From NCBI RefSeq assembly GCF_014645535.1, contig NZ_BMLX01000003.1:463378-527377 (forward strand): a stretch of DNA of 64,000 nt, given 5' to 3'. The notes beneath the pieces were generated by a model. It was not told where the DNA came from and did no database searches. It was given only the letters and a program-made list of their open reading frames with translations. The stretch is from Silvimonas iriomotensis (lineage in GTDB: Bacteria > Pseudomonadota > Gammaproteobacteria > Burkholderiales > Chitinibacteraceae). Positions within the stretch are counted from its first letter, which is position 1, and every line of letters starts with the position of its first letter. Of this stretch, positions 52,920 through 61,780 are shown piece by piece. The position numbers and the translations under genes were made by a program.

Positions 52920-53309
52920 ATGGATGATCTCTACATTGCCGCCACGCCGACCTCGCCAGAGGTCGACTTCCGTTTCAGCCAGAATGTGCTGAGCCTGAAA
53001 GGCGAGTCTTATCCGGAAAACGCCGCAGCCTTTTACAGCGACGTGATTAACCAGGTGCGCAGCTGGCTGGCCGCCTGCCAGGGGCAGCACATCGTGGTGA
53101 ATGTGGCGCTGGCGTACTTCAACAGCTCCAGCACCAAAGTGCTGTTCAACCTGTTTGACGCCTTTAACCAGGCCGCCATGATGGGCAACCACGTGACGCT
53201 GAACTGGTTCCACGACGAAGAAGACGACACCATTCTGGAATTCGGCCAGGAACTGCACGACGACTTCGGCGCCCTGGACTTCCACGACCACGCACTTTCT
53301 GGCGCCTGA
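52920..53309 (+). CDS. siaC: SiaC-like phospho-switch protein (DUF1987)
   Basis: The 129-residue protein fits the SiaC/DUF1987 family: DFRFSQNVLSLKGESYPENA at the N-terminus and VALAYFNSSSTKVLFNLF in the centre. The Ser/Thr run 69-72 is the likely phosphorylation region, by analogy to Thr68 of Pseudomonas SiaC. Unphosphorylated SiaC binds and activates the diguanylate cyclase SiaD in Pseudomonas. AGGA is upstream. It is placed between the kinase and cyclase genes, as in the known operon. Confidence 0.85.
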   Translation: MDDLYIAATPTSPEVDFRFSQNVLSLKGESYPENAAAFYSDVINQVRSWLAACQGQHIVVNVALAYFNSSSTKVLFNLFDAFNQAAMMGNHVTLNWFHDEEDDTILEFGQELHDDFGALDFHDHALSGA

Positions 53310-53311
53310 AC

Positions 53312-54034
53312 TTGAATACCGTGACTGATCCCGATCTGTTTGACCTGGAGCACGCCGCACTGGCCGAAGCCACCCTGGTCTTCGAAGACGCGCATGCGCC
53401 CGCTGGCATTTACCGGCTGGCTCTGGGTGAACTGATCGGGCATTACGAACGGCTGCTGCGGGAGACTGATCGCCTGATCCGCCGCAGTGATCGCCAGGAG
53501 CGCGAGATGACCGTGCTCAACCAGCGTCTGCAGGCGCTGGCCCGCAGCCTGGAATACCGCGCCCGCCACGATACCCTGACCGGCGTGCTCAACCGGGGCG
53601 CGGTGATTGAACTCTCTGGCGAGATGCTGGCGGGCAGCGACATGGCGCTGATCGTGCTGGATCTGGATCACTTCAAGCGCATCAACGACACCTACGGCCA
53701 CCCCGCAGGTGACATGGTGCTGCAGACCGTCGTGGGGCACTTGCAGTCGGTGGTGCCGCAAACCGGCGAGATCGGCCGCGTAGGCGGCGAAGAATTCACC
53801 GTCATGCTGCCCCGCACGACGCTGGACGACGCGCTGGCCATTGCCGAACGCATGCGCGCCGCCGTGGCCGCCCATGTCTTCCCCGCACCGATCGAGCGCA
53901 ACATCACCGCCAGTTTCGGCGTCAGCTGGAACGACGTCGGCACCCCCTTCGAAAACGCCTACGGCCGCGCCGATGAAGCGCTCTACATTGCCAAACGCAA
54001 TGGCCGTGATCAGGTGGTCCGCGCCCGCAACTGA
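53312..54034 (+). CDS. siaD: SiaD-like diguanylate cyclase
   Basis: About 240 residues with an N-terminal helical stalk (about 40-90, heptad-like; the SiaC docking part in the Pseudomonas protein) and a GGDEF domain with active-site VGGEEF and metal Asp in LDLDHFKRIND. The RxxD inhibitory site normally five residues before the signature reads PQTG, so product inhibition is probably absent. The start is unclear: TTG 53312 or GTG 53321; no ATG or good RBS is present. It should make c-di-GMP when SiaC is unphosphorylated. pgaABCD follows. Confidence 0.85.
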   Translation: MNTVTDPDLFDLEHAALAEATLVFEDAHAPAGIYRLALGELIGHYERLLRETDRLIRRSDRQEREMTVLNQRLQALARSLEYRARHDTLTGVLNRGAVIELSGEMLAGSDMALIVLDLDHFKRINDTYGHPAGDMVLQTVVGHLQSVVPQTGEIGRVGGEEFTVMLPRTTLDDALAIAERMRAAVAAHVFPAPIERNITASFGVSWNDVGTPFENAYGRADEALYIAKRNGRDQVVRARN

Positions 54035-54414
54035 GCGGGTGTCTGCTTTTTCTTCTGCTTTCCTGCGACGGCCCTGTCAGCGCTTTGTCTGAACATTCCT
54101 GCTTCATTTCAGGGCCGTTTCCTCTGCCCGTGCTCAACTCTCTTACATACCCTTAAATCATTTTTTTCTGACCGCTTGTCGCCCGTCGGCTTTTTGTTGT
54201 CATAAAACATGAAAAACGCATTTTTGTATGCAACATTAAAGAAGTTGTCTTACAAAATGAACGCGTGCACAGAAATAGCGATGTTTCCGATAAACGTAGC
54301 TCAATCTGTTGATGGTATTGGATTTTTTCATTAATATCCGGTCTCGATTTGTGAGAACTTGTCGATTACGTATCCATATTTCTAACAAATTTTGAAAGGA
54401 ATTGGGGCAAACCC
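54035..54414. promoter_or_regulatory. AT-rich leader region of pgaABCD
   Basis: The 380-nt gap turns sharply AT-rich from about 54140 to 54405, unlike its surroundings. A 9-bp stem (ACGGCCCTG at 54068-54076, CAGGGCCGT at 54110-54118) followed by TTTCCTC may terminate the sia operon. The rest must contain the pga promoter and a possible long leader. Only isolated GGA motifs are seen, so the multi-site CsrA control known for E. coli pga is not evident. Confidence 0.5.
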
Positions 54415-56937
54415 ATGGGCGTCAGGGCTGCTGTACTTCACTTGCCAGGCACAAGCTTGCGTACTGCACGACGCTCTGTCGTAGAGCTGTCTCTGGCTTT
54501 GCTGACGCTCTCAACTGGTGCGCACGCTGCGGTGTCGGCAGATGATGAAGCGCGCTATAAAGCCGCCATTGAAGATGCCCGCAACAATCACCTGGCTGAT
54601 GCGGTAACCAGCTTGCAAGGCCTGCACGCGGCCTACCCCAACGATCCCCGATTCCGTAACGACCTGGTGGCGGTGTCTGCCTGGGCCGGCGATGACGCGC
54701 AAGCGGTGGCTGCTGCGCAAGGGCTGGACCCGGACACCGCGCCGGTTTATGTGCTGGCCGCCTGGGCCGATGCCGAAAAGCACCTGCAACACACCGATGC
54801 CGCCCGCAAACTGTATGAAGTGCTGGGCCGGCGTGATCCGGCGCGCTTTGATGTGCAGATTTCGCTGACCCAGCTTGAACTGCAGGCCAACCAGCCGGAA
54901 AAAGCGCTGACCCGCCTGAAGGCCGTGGATGAAGACATCCTGGCGCCCAAAGACAAGATTGCCCTGTCTGAGATGTTCATCCACGTTTACAACGTGATGG
55001 CCAATTACGCCCAGGTGTTGTACTGGTGCGATCACTTGCAGGCGCTTGATCCGGGCAACCGCACGGCGGCGGAATCGCGTTTTGTCGCCACCTTGCGCAT
55101 GAGCGCGCCGCATCTGGCCTTGTCGACCACGCTGACGCTCAAGCCGGCTGATCTGGCCGCCGCAAAAACAGCCGCGGTGCAGCGGGAAATCCGCTGGGGC
55201 AAGACCGAGTCTGACAACAGCCGCGCCGATTCGCCCACCCGCTGGAACCTGACCGACAAAGCCATCGCCCATGGCGAGGCGCATGTCGAAGCCTTGCGCG
55301 GGCCGGAAGCCGCCGGCCAGGATGCGATCTTTGCCCAGCAATATGATCTGGTTGAAGCGCTGGTAAACCGGCGCCGCATGCAAGATGCGGTCAATCTTTA
55401 CCAGAGCCTGCAAAAACAGAACGCCCCGATCCCGCCGTGGGTGAAGGTGCCGGCGGCCTCGGCCTGGCTGGCGGTGCGCCAGCCCGAAATGGCCATCACC
55501 CTGCTGGAACAGGCTTTTGCCGCCAAGGTGGGGGATTTCGACGCGCACGTGACGTATGTCTATGCGCTGCTGGAGGCAGAGCGCCCCAGGGAAGCCATCG
55601 CCGCTGCAGATCAACTGGTGGCCGATACGCCGGAATGGCGCAATAACGCTTATCCGGCCTTGCGCGTGGAAAACCAGGATTACCCCGCCGCCCAGTTGCT
55701 GGCCGCGCAAGTGCGTGCCTGGACCGAACAACTGGCCGAAGCGCAACGTCGGGTTGATGACCTGCATCATCGCGCGCCGGGCAATGAAGATATCAGCGCC
55801 GCCCAGGCCGAGGTAGACCGCCTGCGTGGCTGGCCGCGCCGGGCCATTACCTTGCTGACGCGTCTGCAAACGGCCTCGCCCGATTACATCTGGGCCCTGC
55901 CGCCGCTGTTTGATGCGCATATGGATGCGCAGGATTACGCCGCCGCCGCCGCGGATCTGGCGCGCGCCCGCCAGCAAATGCCTGATGACGATGCCACCCG
56001 CCGCATGGCCCGCAGCTGGGCCGACCACATGCGGGAGGAGAGCGTCTCGACCCTGACCGTGGGCCGCAGTGGTGGTGGCAAGGAAGGCTTGTCCAATAAC
56101 GGCAGCGGCAATAGCGACGTCACCGACATCACGTTCGATACCCGTTTTTACAGCCAGCCGATTGACTGGAACTGGCGCGCCTACGCCCACGCTGGCTGGC
56201 AACAAAGCCGCGACGACGTGGAAAACCTGCTGCGCCGTGAAGCCGGTGCCGGCCTGGAATACCGCGCGCCAGTGTGGTCGGGCGAGGCACAGATTGATGG
56301 TTCCAATGGCTCGTCCGGCGCCGCCGGCGGTCATGTGCTGGTCAGCTATCACCCCACCGATTTCTGGAACGTTGATCTGGGCTATGCCCACAACAGCGAC
56401 GACACCCCGCTGCGCGCCTTCAACGATGGCGTGCACACCGACTTTTACAGCGCCGCTTTCCGCTATCGCTGGAGTGAATCGGCCGAAGCCGGTGTCTCGG
56501 CCACCAACGGGCGCTTTAGCGACGACAACAACCGCGTGAGCTGGGGCGTGTTCGGCCAGCGCCGCCTCATCAGCCAGCCGTATTACCAGATGGATGGGCG
56601 CATTGACGTGGGCGGCATGCACAACACGCTGTCGGCCGACAACGCCAGCTATTTCAACCCGTCCAGCCAGGTGGCCGCTTCGGCCTCCATGATCAATCGC
56701 TGGGTTGAATGGCGCCGTTACGAGCGCCAGGTCAGCCACACCCTCACGCTCAGCGTGGGCGACAACTGGCAGCAAAGCTACGGCAGCGCCGTGATTGCCG
56801 CCGCCGATTACGAACTTGATTACCAGATCGATGCACTGCACGACTGGCGCATTGGCGCCAGCGTGGGCCGCGCCGTGTATGACGGCAACCCGGAAACGGA
56901 TTACGCCGTGCACACCACACTGGACTGGAAATTCTGA
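54415..56937 (+). CDS. pgaA: PgaA, poly-beta-1,6-N-acetylglucosamine export porin
   Basis: The 840-residue protein has an N-terminal signal region, a TPR-rich periplasmic part (about 45-510; AAYPNDPRFRNDLVAVSAW, EPEMAITLLEQAF-type helices) and a C-terminal beta-barrel (about 530-840) ending in ..TTLDWKF. PgaA binds and exports the partly deacetylated polymer across the outer membrane. It is followed by pgaB after 2 nt. A weak AAAGGA lies before the ATG. Length and order are as in E. coli. Confidence 0.9.
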   Translation: MGVRAAVLHLPGTSLRTARRSVVELSLALLTLSTGAHAAVSADDEARYKAAIEDARNNHLADAVTSLQGLHAAYPNDPRFRNDLVAVSAWAGDDAQAVAAAQGLDPDTAPVYVLAAWADAEKHLQHTDAARKLYEVLGRRDPARFDVQISLTQLELQANQPEKALTRLKAVDEDILAPKDKIALSEMFIHVYNVMANYAQVLYWCDHLQALDPGNRTAAESRFVATLRMSAPHLALSTTLTLKPADLAAAKTAAVQREIRWGKTESDNSRADSPTRWNLTDKAIAHGEAHVEALRGPEAAGQDAIFAQQYDLVEALVNRRRMQDAVNLYQSLQKQNAPIPPWVKVPAASAWLAVRQPEMAITLLEQAFAAKVGDFDAHVTYVYALLEAERPREAIAAADQLVADTPEWRNNAYPALRVENQDYPAAQLLAAQVRAWTEQLAEAQRRVDDLHHRAPGNEDISAAQAEVDRLRGWPRRAITLLTRLQTASPDYIWALPPLFDAHMDAQDYAAAAADLARARQQMPDDDATRRMARSWADHMREESVSTLTVGRSGGGKEGLSNNGSGNSDVTDITFDTRFYSQPIDWNWRAYAHAGWQQSRDDVENLLRREAGAGLEYRAPVWSGEAQIDGSNGSSGAAGGHVLVSYHPTDFWNVDLGYAHNSDDTPLRAFNDGVHTDFYSAAFRYRWSESAEAGVSATNGRFSDDNNRVSWGVFGQRRLISQPYYQMDGRIDVGGMHNTLSADNASYFNPSSQVAASASMINRWVEWRRYERQVSHTLTLSVGDNWQQSYGSAVIAAADYELDYQIDALHDWRIGASVGRAVYDGNPETDYAVHTTLDWKF

Positions 56938-56939
56938 AC

Positions 56940-58913
56940 ATGCCCAATGTGAACGCCTTTCTTCGCCAATTTGCCGCGCTGGCCCTGATGGCCCTGGTGC
57001 TGGCCTTGCCGGCCCGCGCCGACACCGCCACCTGGCCGGCCGACAGCTTTGAAGTCCTGTGTTACCACGAAGTGCGCGATGACGTGTGGGTGCTGCCAGA
57101 CCCGTATGCCATCAGCACCCGGCGCCTGGCCCAGCATTTTGAGTGGCTGCGTGAAAACGGTTACCACGTGATCAGCGTGGATGACATTCTGGACGCCCGC
57201 GCCGGCAAAAAGCCGCTGCCGCCCAAAGCCATCTTGCTGAGCTTTGATGACGGCTATCGCAGCTTTTACACCAATGTATTCCCGCTGCTCAAAGCCTTTG
57301 GCTATCACGCCGTGCAAGGCGTTGTCGGGCACTGGATTGACGCCACCGAAGGTGCCGAGATCACCGCTGAATCGCGCAATTACAGCCGCGACGACATCAT
57401 GACCTGGGCGCAGATCAAGGAGCTGTCTGACTCGGGTCTGGTCGAGATTGCCTCGCACAGCTTTAACGAGCACCACGGCAGCCAGGCCAATCCGCAAGGC
57501 AACCAGTTGCCGGCACTGATTACCCATGTGTACGACCCGGTCGCCAACGCCTACGAGACCGACGCCCAGTACACCGCGCGTATCCGCAATGATCTGCAGC
57601 AGAATTCTGACCTGATCGCAAAACACATTGGCAAGGCACCACGGGTGATGGTGTGGCCCTATGGTCGTTACAACCAGGCCACCATCGATGCGGCCAAGGC
57701 CGTCGGCATGCCGATCACGCTGACGCTGGACGACGGCACCAACAGCCCGGATGTCGGTCTGGATCGCCTGCGCCGTGTCCTGATTACCCATAACGACGGC
57801 GAAAGCACCAAGGCGCTGGATGCGGCCATGCGTGCCTCGTCCGCCCGGCCGTTGCGCGTCATGCATGTGGATCTGGATTACGTCTACGACCCGGACCCCA
57901 AGCAACAGGAAATCAACCTGGGCAAATTGCTGGACCGCGTCAAGGCCAGCGGCGCCACCACCGTGTTCCTGCAGGCCTATGCCGACCCGAGCGGGGCCGG
58001 TGCCGCCACGGCGCTGTATTTCCCCAACCGTCATCTGCCCATGCGCGCCGATTTGTTCAGCCGCGCCGCCTGGCAACTGGAAACCCGCGCTGGCGTGAAG
58101 GTGTATGCCTGGATGCCGCTGATGGCCTACGTGCTGCCAGAGACCGACCCGCTGGCCAGCCATCTTGTCACCGCCAGCGATCCGAAGGGCGCGCATGCCT
58201 ATCACCGCCTCAGCCCGTTTGATCCGGCCGTGCGGGCGCTGATCGCCGACATTTACGACGATCTGGCCACCCACGCCATCTTCCAGGGCGTGCTGTTCCA
58301 TGACGACGCCACGCTGACCGACTTTGAAGACGACAGCGCGGCTGCCCGTACCGTGTATCAAAGCTGGGGGCTGCCGGCAGCGGTGGCTGACATCCGCAAA
58401 GACCCGGCGCTGATGAACCGCTGGAGCACGCTCAAGACCGCGTACCTGACCGATTTCTCCATGCAACTGGCCGACCGCGTGCGCGCCTGGCAACCCAATC
58501 TGAAAACGGCACGCAACATTTACGCCCGCGTGGTGTTGCAGCCGGAATCCCAGGCCTGGTTTGCCCAGTCGTTGCCGGATTTCCTGAACCATTACGATTA
58601 CACCGCCATCATGGCGATGCCGTATATGGAAGGCGCCAAAGAACCGTTGCCGTGGCTGAAAAACCTGGCGCAAACCGTGGGCCAGATCCCAGGCGCGCTG
58701 GATAAAAGCGTGTTTGAACTGCAAGCCACCGACTGGAAAACCAGCACGCCGATCACCGGGCACGAACTGGCCACGCAGATGGATGTGCTGATCGACGCCG
58801 GCGCGCGCAACTACGGTTATTACCCCGATGACTTTGTGCGCGATCAGCCCAAGCTCGACGAACTGGTTGAGCGCTTCTCGCTGCGCAGTTTTCCGTACCG
58901 GAGCGGCAAGTGA
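56940..58913 (+). CDS. pgaB: PgaB, poly-N-acetylglucosamine N-deacetylase/hydrolase
   Basis: The 657-residue protein has an N-terminal NodB deacetylase domain with Asp103-Asp104 (LLSFDDGYRSF) and His ligands in IASHSFNEHHG, and a C-terminal glycoside-hydrolase-like domain (MHVDLDYVYDPDP, TTVFLQAYADP, VYAWMPLMAYVLP). It deacetylates PNAG for export. Unlike E. coli PgaB, the signal peptide ends ALPARA without a lipobox Cys, so this version is predicted soluble or otherwise attached in the periplasm. GTGA overlap with pgaC. Confidence 0.92.
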   Translation: MPNVNAFLRQFAALALMALVLALPARADTATWPADSFEVLCYHEVRDDVWVLPDPYAISTRRLAQHFEWLRENGYHVISVDDILDARAGKKPLPPKAILLSFDDGYRSFYTNVFPLLKAFGYHAVQGVVGHWIDATEGAEITAESRNYSRDDIMTWAQIKELSDSGLVEIASHSFNEHHGSQANPQGNQLPALITHVYDPVANAYETDAQYTARIRNDLQQNSDLIAKHIGKAPRVMVWPYGRYNQATIDAAKAVGMPITLTLDDGTNSPDVGLDRLRRVLITHNDGESTKALDAAMRASSARPLRVMHVDLDYVYDPDPKQQEINLGKLLDRVKASGATTVFLQAYADPSGAGAATALYFPNRHLPMRADLFSRAAWQLETRAGVKVYAWMPLMAYVLPETDPLASHLVTASDPKGAHAYHRLSPFDPAVRALIADIYDDLATHAIFQGVLFHDDATLTDFEDDSAAARTVYQSWGLPAAVADIRKDPALMNRWSTLKTAYLTDFSMQLADRVRAWQPNLKTARNIYARVVLQPESQAWFAQSLPDFLNHYDYTAIMAMPYMEGAKEPLPWLKNLAQTVGQIPGALDKSVFELQATDWKTSTPITGHELATQMDVLIDAGARNYGYYPDDFVRDQPKLDELVERFSLRSFPYRSGK

Positions 58914-60223
58914 ATACCTTGTCCGCACTCTCCACTTTGCTGCTGCAGTTTGCGTTTTTCTATCCGCTGACCATGGCATGGATGTGGATGATTGGCGCTG
59001 TGCATTACTACTGGCGCTTTGAAAAACGCCTGGCTGGCGTGCAGATTCCGCCGATCCTGGATCATTACCCGGGCGTCTCGCTGATTGTGCCCATGCACAA
59101 CGAAGGCGAAAACGCGCGCGAGACCATTGCCCAGTTGATGTGCCAGCGCTACCCGACGTTTGAAGTGATTGCCGTCAATGATGGCAGCAAGGACGATACC
59201 GGCGCCATTCTGGACGAACTGTCAGAACAGTATCCGCGCCTGCGGGTGATTCACCTGGCCACCAACCAGGGCAAGGCCATGGGCCTGAATACCGCCGCCC
59301 TGATGGCCAAATACGAATTCCTGATCTGCATTGATGGCGATGCGCTGCTGGATGAATACGCCGCCGCCTGGTTCATGCAGCACTTTGTCCACGGCCCGCG
59401 CCTGGGCGCGATCACCGGCAACCCGCGCATCCGCAACCGGTCGACTCTGCTGGGCAAACTGCAGGTGGGCGAGTTCTCTTCGATCATCGGCATGATCAAA
59501 CGCGCCCAGCGCACCTATGGCCGCATCTTTACGATCTCTGGCGTGGTTGGCGCGTTCCGCCGCGCGGCGCTGCATGACGTGGGCTACTGGAGCCCGGAGA
59601 TGCTGACCGAGGATATCGACATCAGCTGGAAACTGCAGATTGCGCACTGGGATATCCGCTACGAGCCCAAAGCCTGCTGCTGGATTCTGATGCCGGAAAC
59701 CCTCAAGGGCCTGTGGAAGCAGCGGCTGCGCTGGGCCATGGGCGGCGTGCAGGTGCTGATCAAATATCTGCCTTCGCTCTTGTTCTGGCGCAAGCGCCGC
59801 ATGTGGGCCATCTACGCCGAGTTCCTGCTGAGCGTGGCCTGGGCCTACATCATGGGTGGTGTCACGCTGCTGTGGTTCCTTGGCCTGTTCATGCCGCTGC
59901 CGCAACCCTTGTATATCCAGACCATCCTGCCGGGCTGGAATGGTGTGGTGATCGGCGTGACCTGCTTGCTGCAGATTGGCGTCGCGCTGCGACTGGATTC
60001 GCAATACGACGAAGGCATGGGCAAGTCGTACTACTGGATGGTCTGGTATCCGCTGGCCTACTGGCTGCTCAACATGCTGACCACCATCTGGGCCGTGCCC
60101 AAAACACTCATGCGCAAGCGTAACTCGCGGGCGGTATGGGTCAGCCCTGACCGGGGCATCCAGCAAACTGTGCAGACCCCCACCCCGGCTGCGCATGAAC
60201 ATTATGTGAGCACCAAATCATGA
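58910..60223 (+). CDS. pgaC: PgaC, poly-N-acetylglucosamine synthase glycosyltransferase
   Basis: A 437-residue GT2 enzyme with a membrane helix near the N-terminus, UDP-GlcNAc-binding VNDGSKDD and CIDGDALLDE, the catalytic TEDIDIS motif, QRLRWAMGG, and three or four C-terminal membrane helices. It polymerises GlcNAc in the inner membrane with PgaD; in E. coli the PgaC-PgaD complex binds c-di-GMP. GTG 58910 overlaps the pgaB stop. Confidence 0.95.
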   Translation: MNTLSALSTLLLQFAFFYPLTMAWMWMIGAVHYYWRFEKRLAGVQIPPILDHYPGVSLIVPMHNEGENARETIAQLMCQRYPTFEVIAVNDGSKDDTGAILDELSEQYPRLRVIHLATNQGKAMGLNTAALMAKYEFLICIDGDALLDEYAAAWFMQHFVHGPRLGAITGNPRIRNRSTLLGKLQVGEFSSIIGMIKRAQRTYGRIFTISGVVGAFRRAALHDVGYWSPEMLTEDIDISWKLQIAHWDIRYEPKACCWILMPETLKGLWKQRLRWAMGGVQVLIKYLPSLLFWRKRRMWAIYAEFLLSVAWAYIMGGVTLLWFLGLFMPLPQPLYIQTILPGWNGVVIGVTCLLQIGVALRLDSQYDEGMGKSYYWMVWYPLAYWLLNMLTTIWAVPKTLMRKRNSRAVWVSPDRGIQQTVQTPTPAAHEHYVSTKS

Positions 60224-60747
60224 TGGATTTGCCCCCCGCATCCGCCTCGCACCTGATCATTGAGCGCCCTGACTGGCAGACGCGCCGCCAGCGCCTGACC
60301 TATGGTTCTTTCTCTGCGCTGTTCTGGGCGTTCTGGGGCTATCTGTGGTTGCCATTGCTGACGGCCGTCGGCTGGGTTGGCGAGGGCTTTTTTGCCTGGC
60401 ATCACATGATTCAGCTCAAGGGGTTCATTGCCTTCGAACACCTGGCCGCATCTTACGTCGGCACGCTCACCGTGCTGGGCGGCATCTTTGTCGGCTGGGC
60501 CATGTACAACTATCTGCGTTTCAGGGGCTATGACCGCCGCAAACCGCGCCCGACCGTGACTGATCACGATCTGGCGCAGTTCTACAACGTGGCGCAGCCG
60601 GACGTGGAACAGTGGCACAAGGCCAAGCGCCTTGTGGTCTGGCATGCCGACAACGGCCAGGTGATCCGTGTCGATGCAGACCTGCCGCCCGCTCAGCCGC
60701 AAGTGGTGCCGGGCCCCGCACCGCAGCCGGCGCCCGTGCTGCACTAA
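60220..60747 (+). CDS. pgaD: PgaD, PNAG synthase accessory subunit
   Basis: The 175-residue protein has two transmembrane segments (about 28-50 and 70-96), then a basic stretch (RFRGYDRRKPRP) and a Pro-rich tail. It starts in an ATGA overlap with pgaC. PgaD stabilises PgaC and forms the c-di-GMP-sensing interface in E. coli. Assignment rests largely on position and topology, because the family is poorly conserved. Confidence 0.87.
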   Translation: MMDLPPASASHLIIERPDWQTRRQRLTYGSFSALFWAFWGYLWLPLLTAVGWVGEGFFAWHHMIQLKGFIAFEHLAASYVGTLTVLGGIFVGWAMYNYLRFRGYDRRKPRPTVTDHDLAQFYNVAQPDVEQWHKAKRLVVWHADNGQVIRVDADLPPAQPQVVPGPAPQPAPVLH

Positions 60748-60762
60748 GTCCTGCCAACCGGG

Positions 60763-61653
60763 TTAATGCGGTGTGCGCGTCATGCCGCCATACAGCGTAT
60801 CGACGTTGTAGCGGAACATGGCCTCGTAGCTGGCGGCCGGGCCGTCTTGCTGTGACAGCGCTTCAACGTACAACTCGCCGCCCGGTGCCGCGCCCGTGGC
60901 ATCGGCAATCTGTTTCACCATGCGCGGATCGTTCGAGTTCTCAAAGAAATACGCGGTCACGTGTTCCTGTCTGATCTGCCTGATCAACCGCGCCACATCG
61001 GCCGCGGCCGGTTCTGCCTCGGTTGAAATCCCCACCGGCGAGAGAAACGTCACGCCGTAGGCCGCGCCAAAATAGCCAAAGGCATCGTGGCTGGTCAGCA
61101 CTTTGCGTTGCGTTTTGGGCAAGGTGGCAAACCTGGCTTTGGCGTAGGCATCCAGCGCCTGCAATTTGCTGATGTATACCTCGCCATTGCGCCGGAAATC
61201 CGCCGCATCTGCCGGGTCAGCAGCGCTGAGCGCGGCGATCACGTTGCGGGTATAGATCACGCCATTGGCCATGTCGTTCCAGGCATGCGGATCAGTAACC
61301 ACCTTGCCATCGTCCGTCATCGTGCGGGTGTGGATGCCATTGCTGGCAACGGTGACCTTGCCGCTATAGCCGGATGTCTTGATCAGGCGCGTCATCCAGC
61401 CCTCCAGCCCCAGCCCGCTGATCAACACCACGTCAGCCTGCTTGAGCGCTTTGGCGTCTTGCGGCGTGGGCTCATACACGTGCGGATCGCCATTGGGCCC
61501 GACAAGGCTGGTGACGGCGACATGCGCACCGCCCACATTGCGCACGATATCGGCCAGCACGGTAAAGCTGGCGACCGCCCGGATCTCTCTGGCCCACACG
61601 GGCGGGGCGAGCAGTGCCATGGCAACGGCGGTCAGCGGCAGAAATGAACGCAT
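60763..61653 (-). CDS. znuA: Metal-binding lipocalin-free ABC solute-binding protein, ZnuA-like (cluster A-I)
   Basis: The 296-residue periplasmic protein has a signal ending APPVWA. Metal ligands are the His residues in DPHVYEP, DPHAWND and TSHDAFGYF, plus an acidic residue in FFENSNDPR. There is no His-rich loop as in enteric ZnuA, so Zn against Mn preference is not certain. The divergent COG0523 GTPase and the paired palindromes between them favour zinc. ATG 61653 is chosen because the longer frame to 61746 would cover the operator region. No permease or ATPase gene is adjacent. Confidence 0.8.
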   Translation of the reverse strand: MRSFLPLTAVAMALLAPPVWAREIRAVASFTVLADIVRNVGGAHVAVTSLVGPNGDPHVYEPTPQDAKALKQADVVLISGLGLEGWMTRLIKTSGYSGKVTVASNGIHTRTMTDDGKVVTDPHAWNDMANGVIYTRNVIAALSAADPADAADFRRNGEVYISKLQALDAYAKARFATLPKTQRKVLTSHDAFGYFGAAYGVTFLSPVGISTEAEPAAADVARLIRQIRQEHVTAYFFENSNDPRMVKQIADATGAAPGGELYVEALSQQDGPAASYEAMFRYNVDTLYGGMTRTPH

Positions 61654-61690
61654 GAATGAAGTCCCGGAATGTTGTGGTGTGATCGATAAA

Positions 61691-61705
61691 TGCAACAATG
61701 TTGCA
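61691..61705. promoter_or_regulatory. Zur-like palindromic operator 1
   Basis: TGCAACAATGTTGCA is a perfect 7-1-7 palindrome in the divergent zinc promoter region, flanked on both sides by AAA/AAAT. It is 48 nt centre to centre from operator 2. Confidence 0.75.
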
Positions 61706-61738
61706 AATTGCAAAAGTGGATGGCAGCATATGCCGAAA

Positions 61739-61753
61739 TGCAACATTGTTGCA
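61739..61753. promoter_or_regulatory. Zur-like palindromic operator 2
   Basis: TGCAACATTGTTGCA differs from operator 1 only at the central base. It sits about 27 nt before the COG0523 start. Confidence 0.75.
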
Positions 61754-61780
61754 AATCACTTTTTGTAACCGGATCAGACC

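Noticed and set aside
54035-54414. E. coli-like CsrA-repressed pga leader
   Set aside because: Only isolated GGA motifs are visible, not a cluster overlapping the RBS.
54511-56913. An 800-codon minus-strand open frame opposite pgaA, and a similar one opposite pgaB (56901-58979)
   Set aside because: Antisense shadows of well-supported pga genes; no family signature, signal or RBS.
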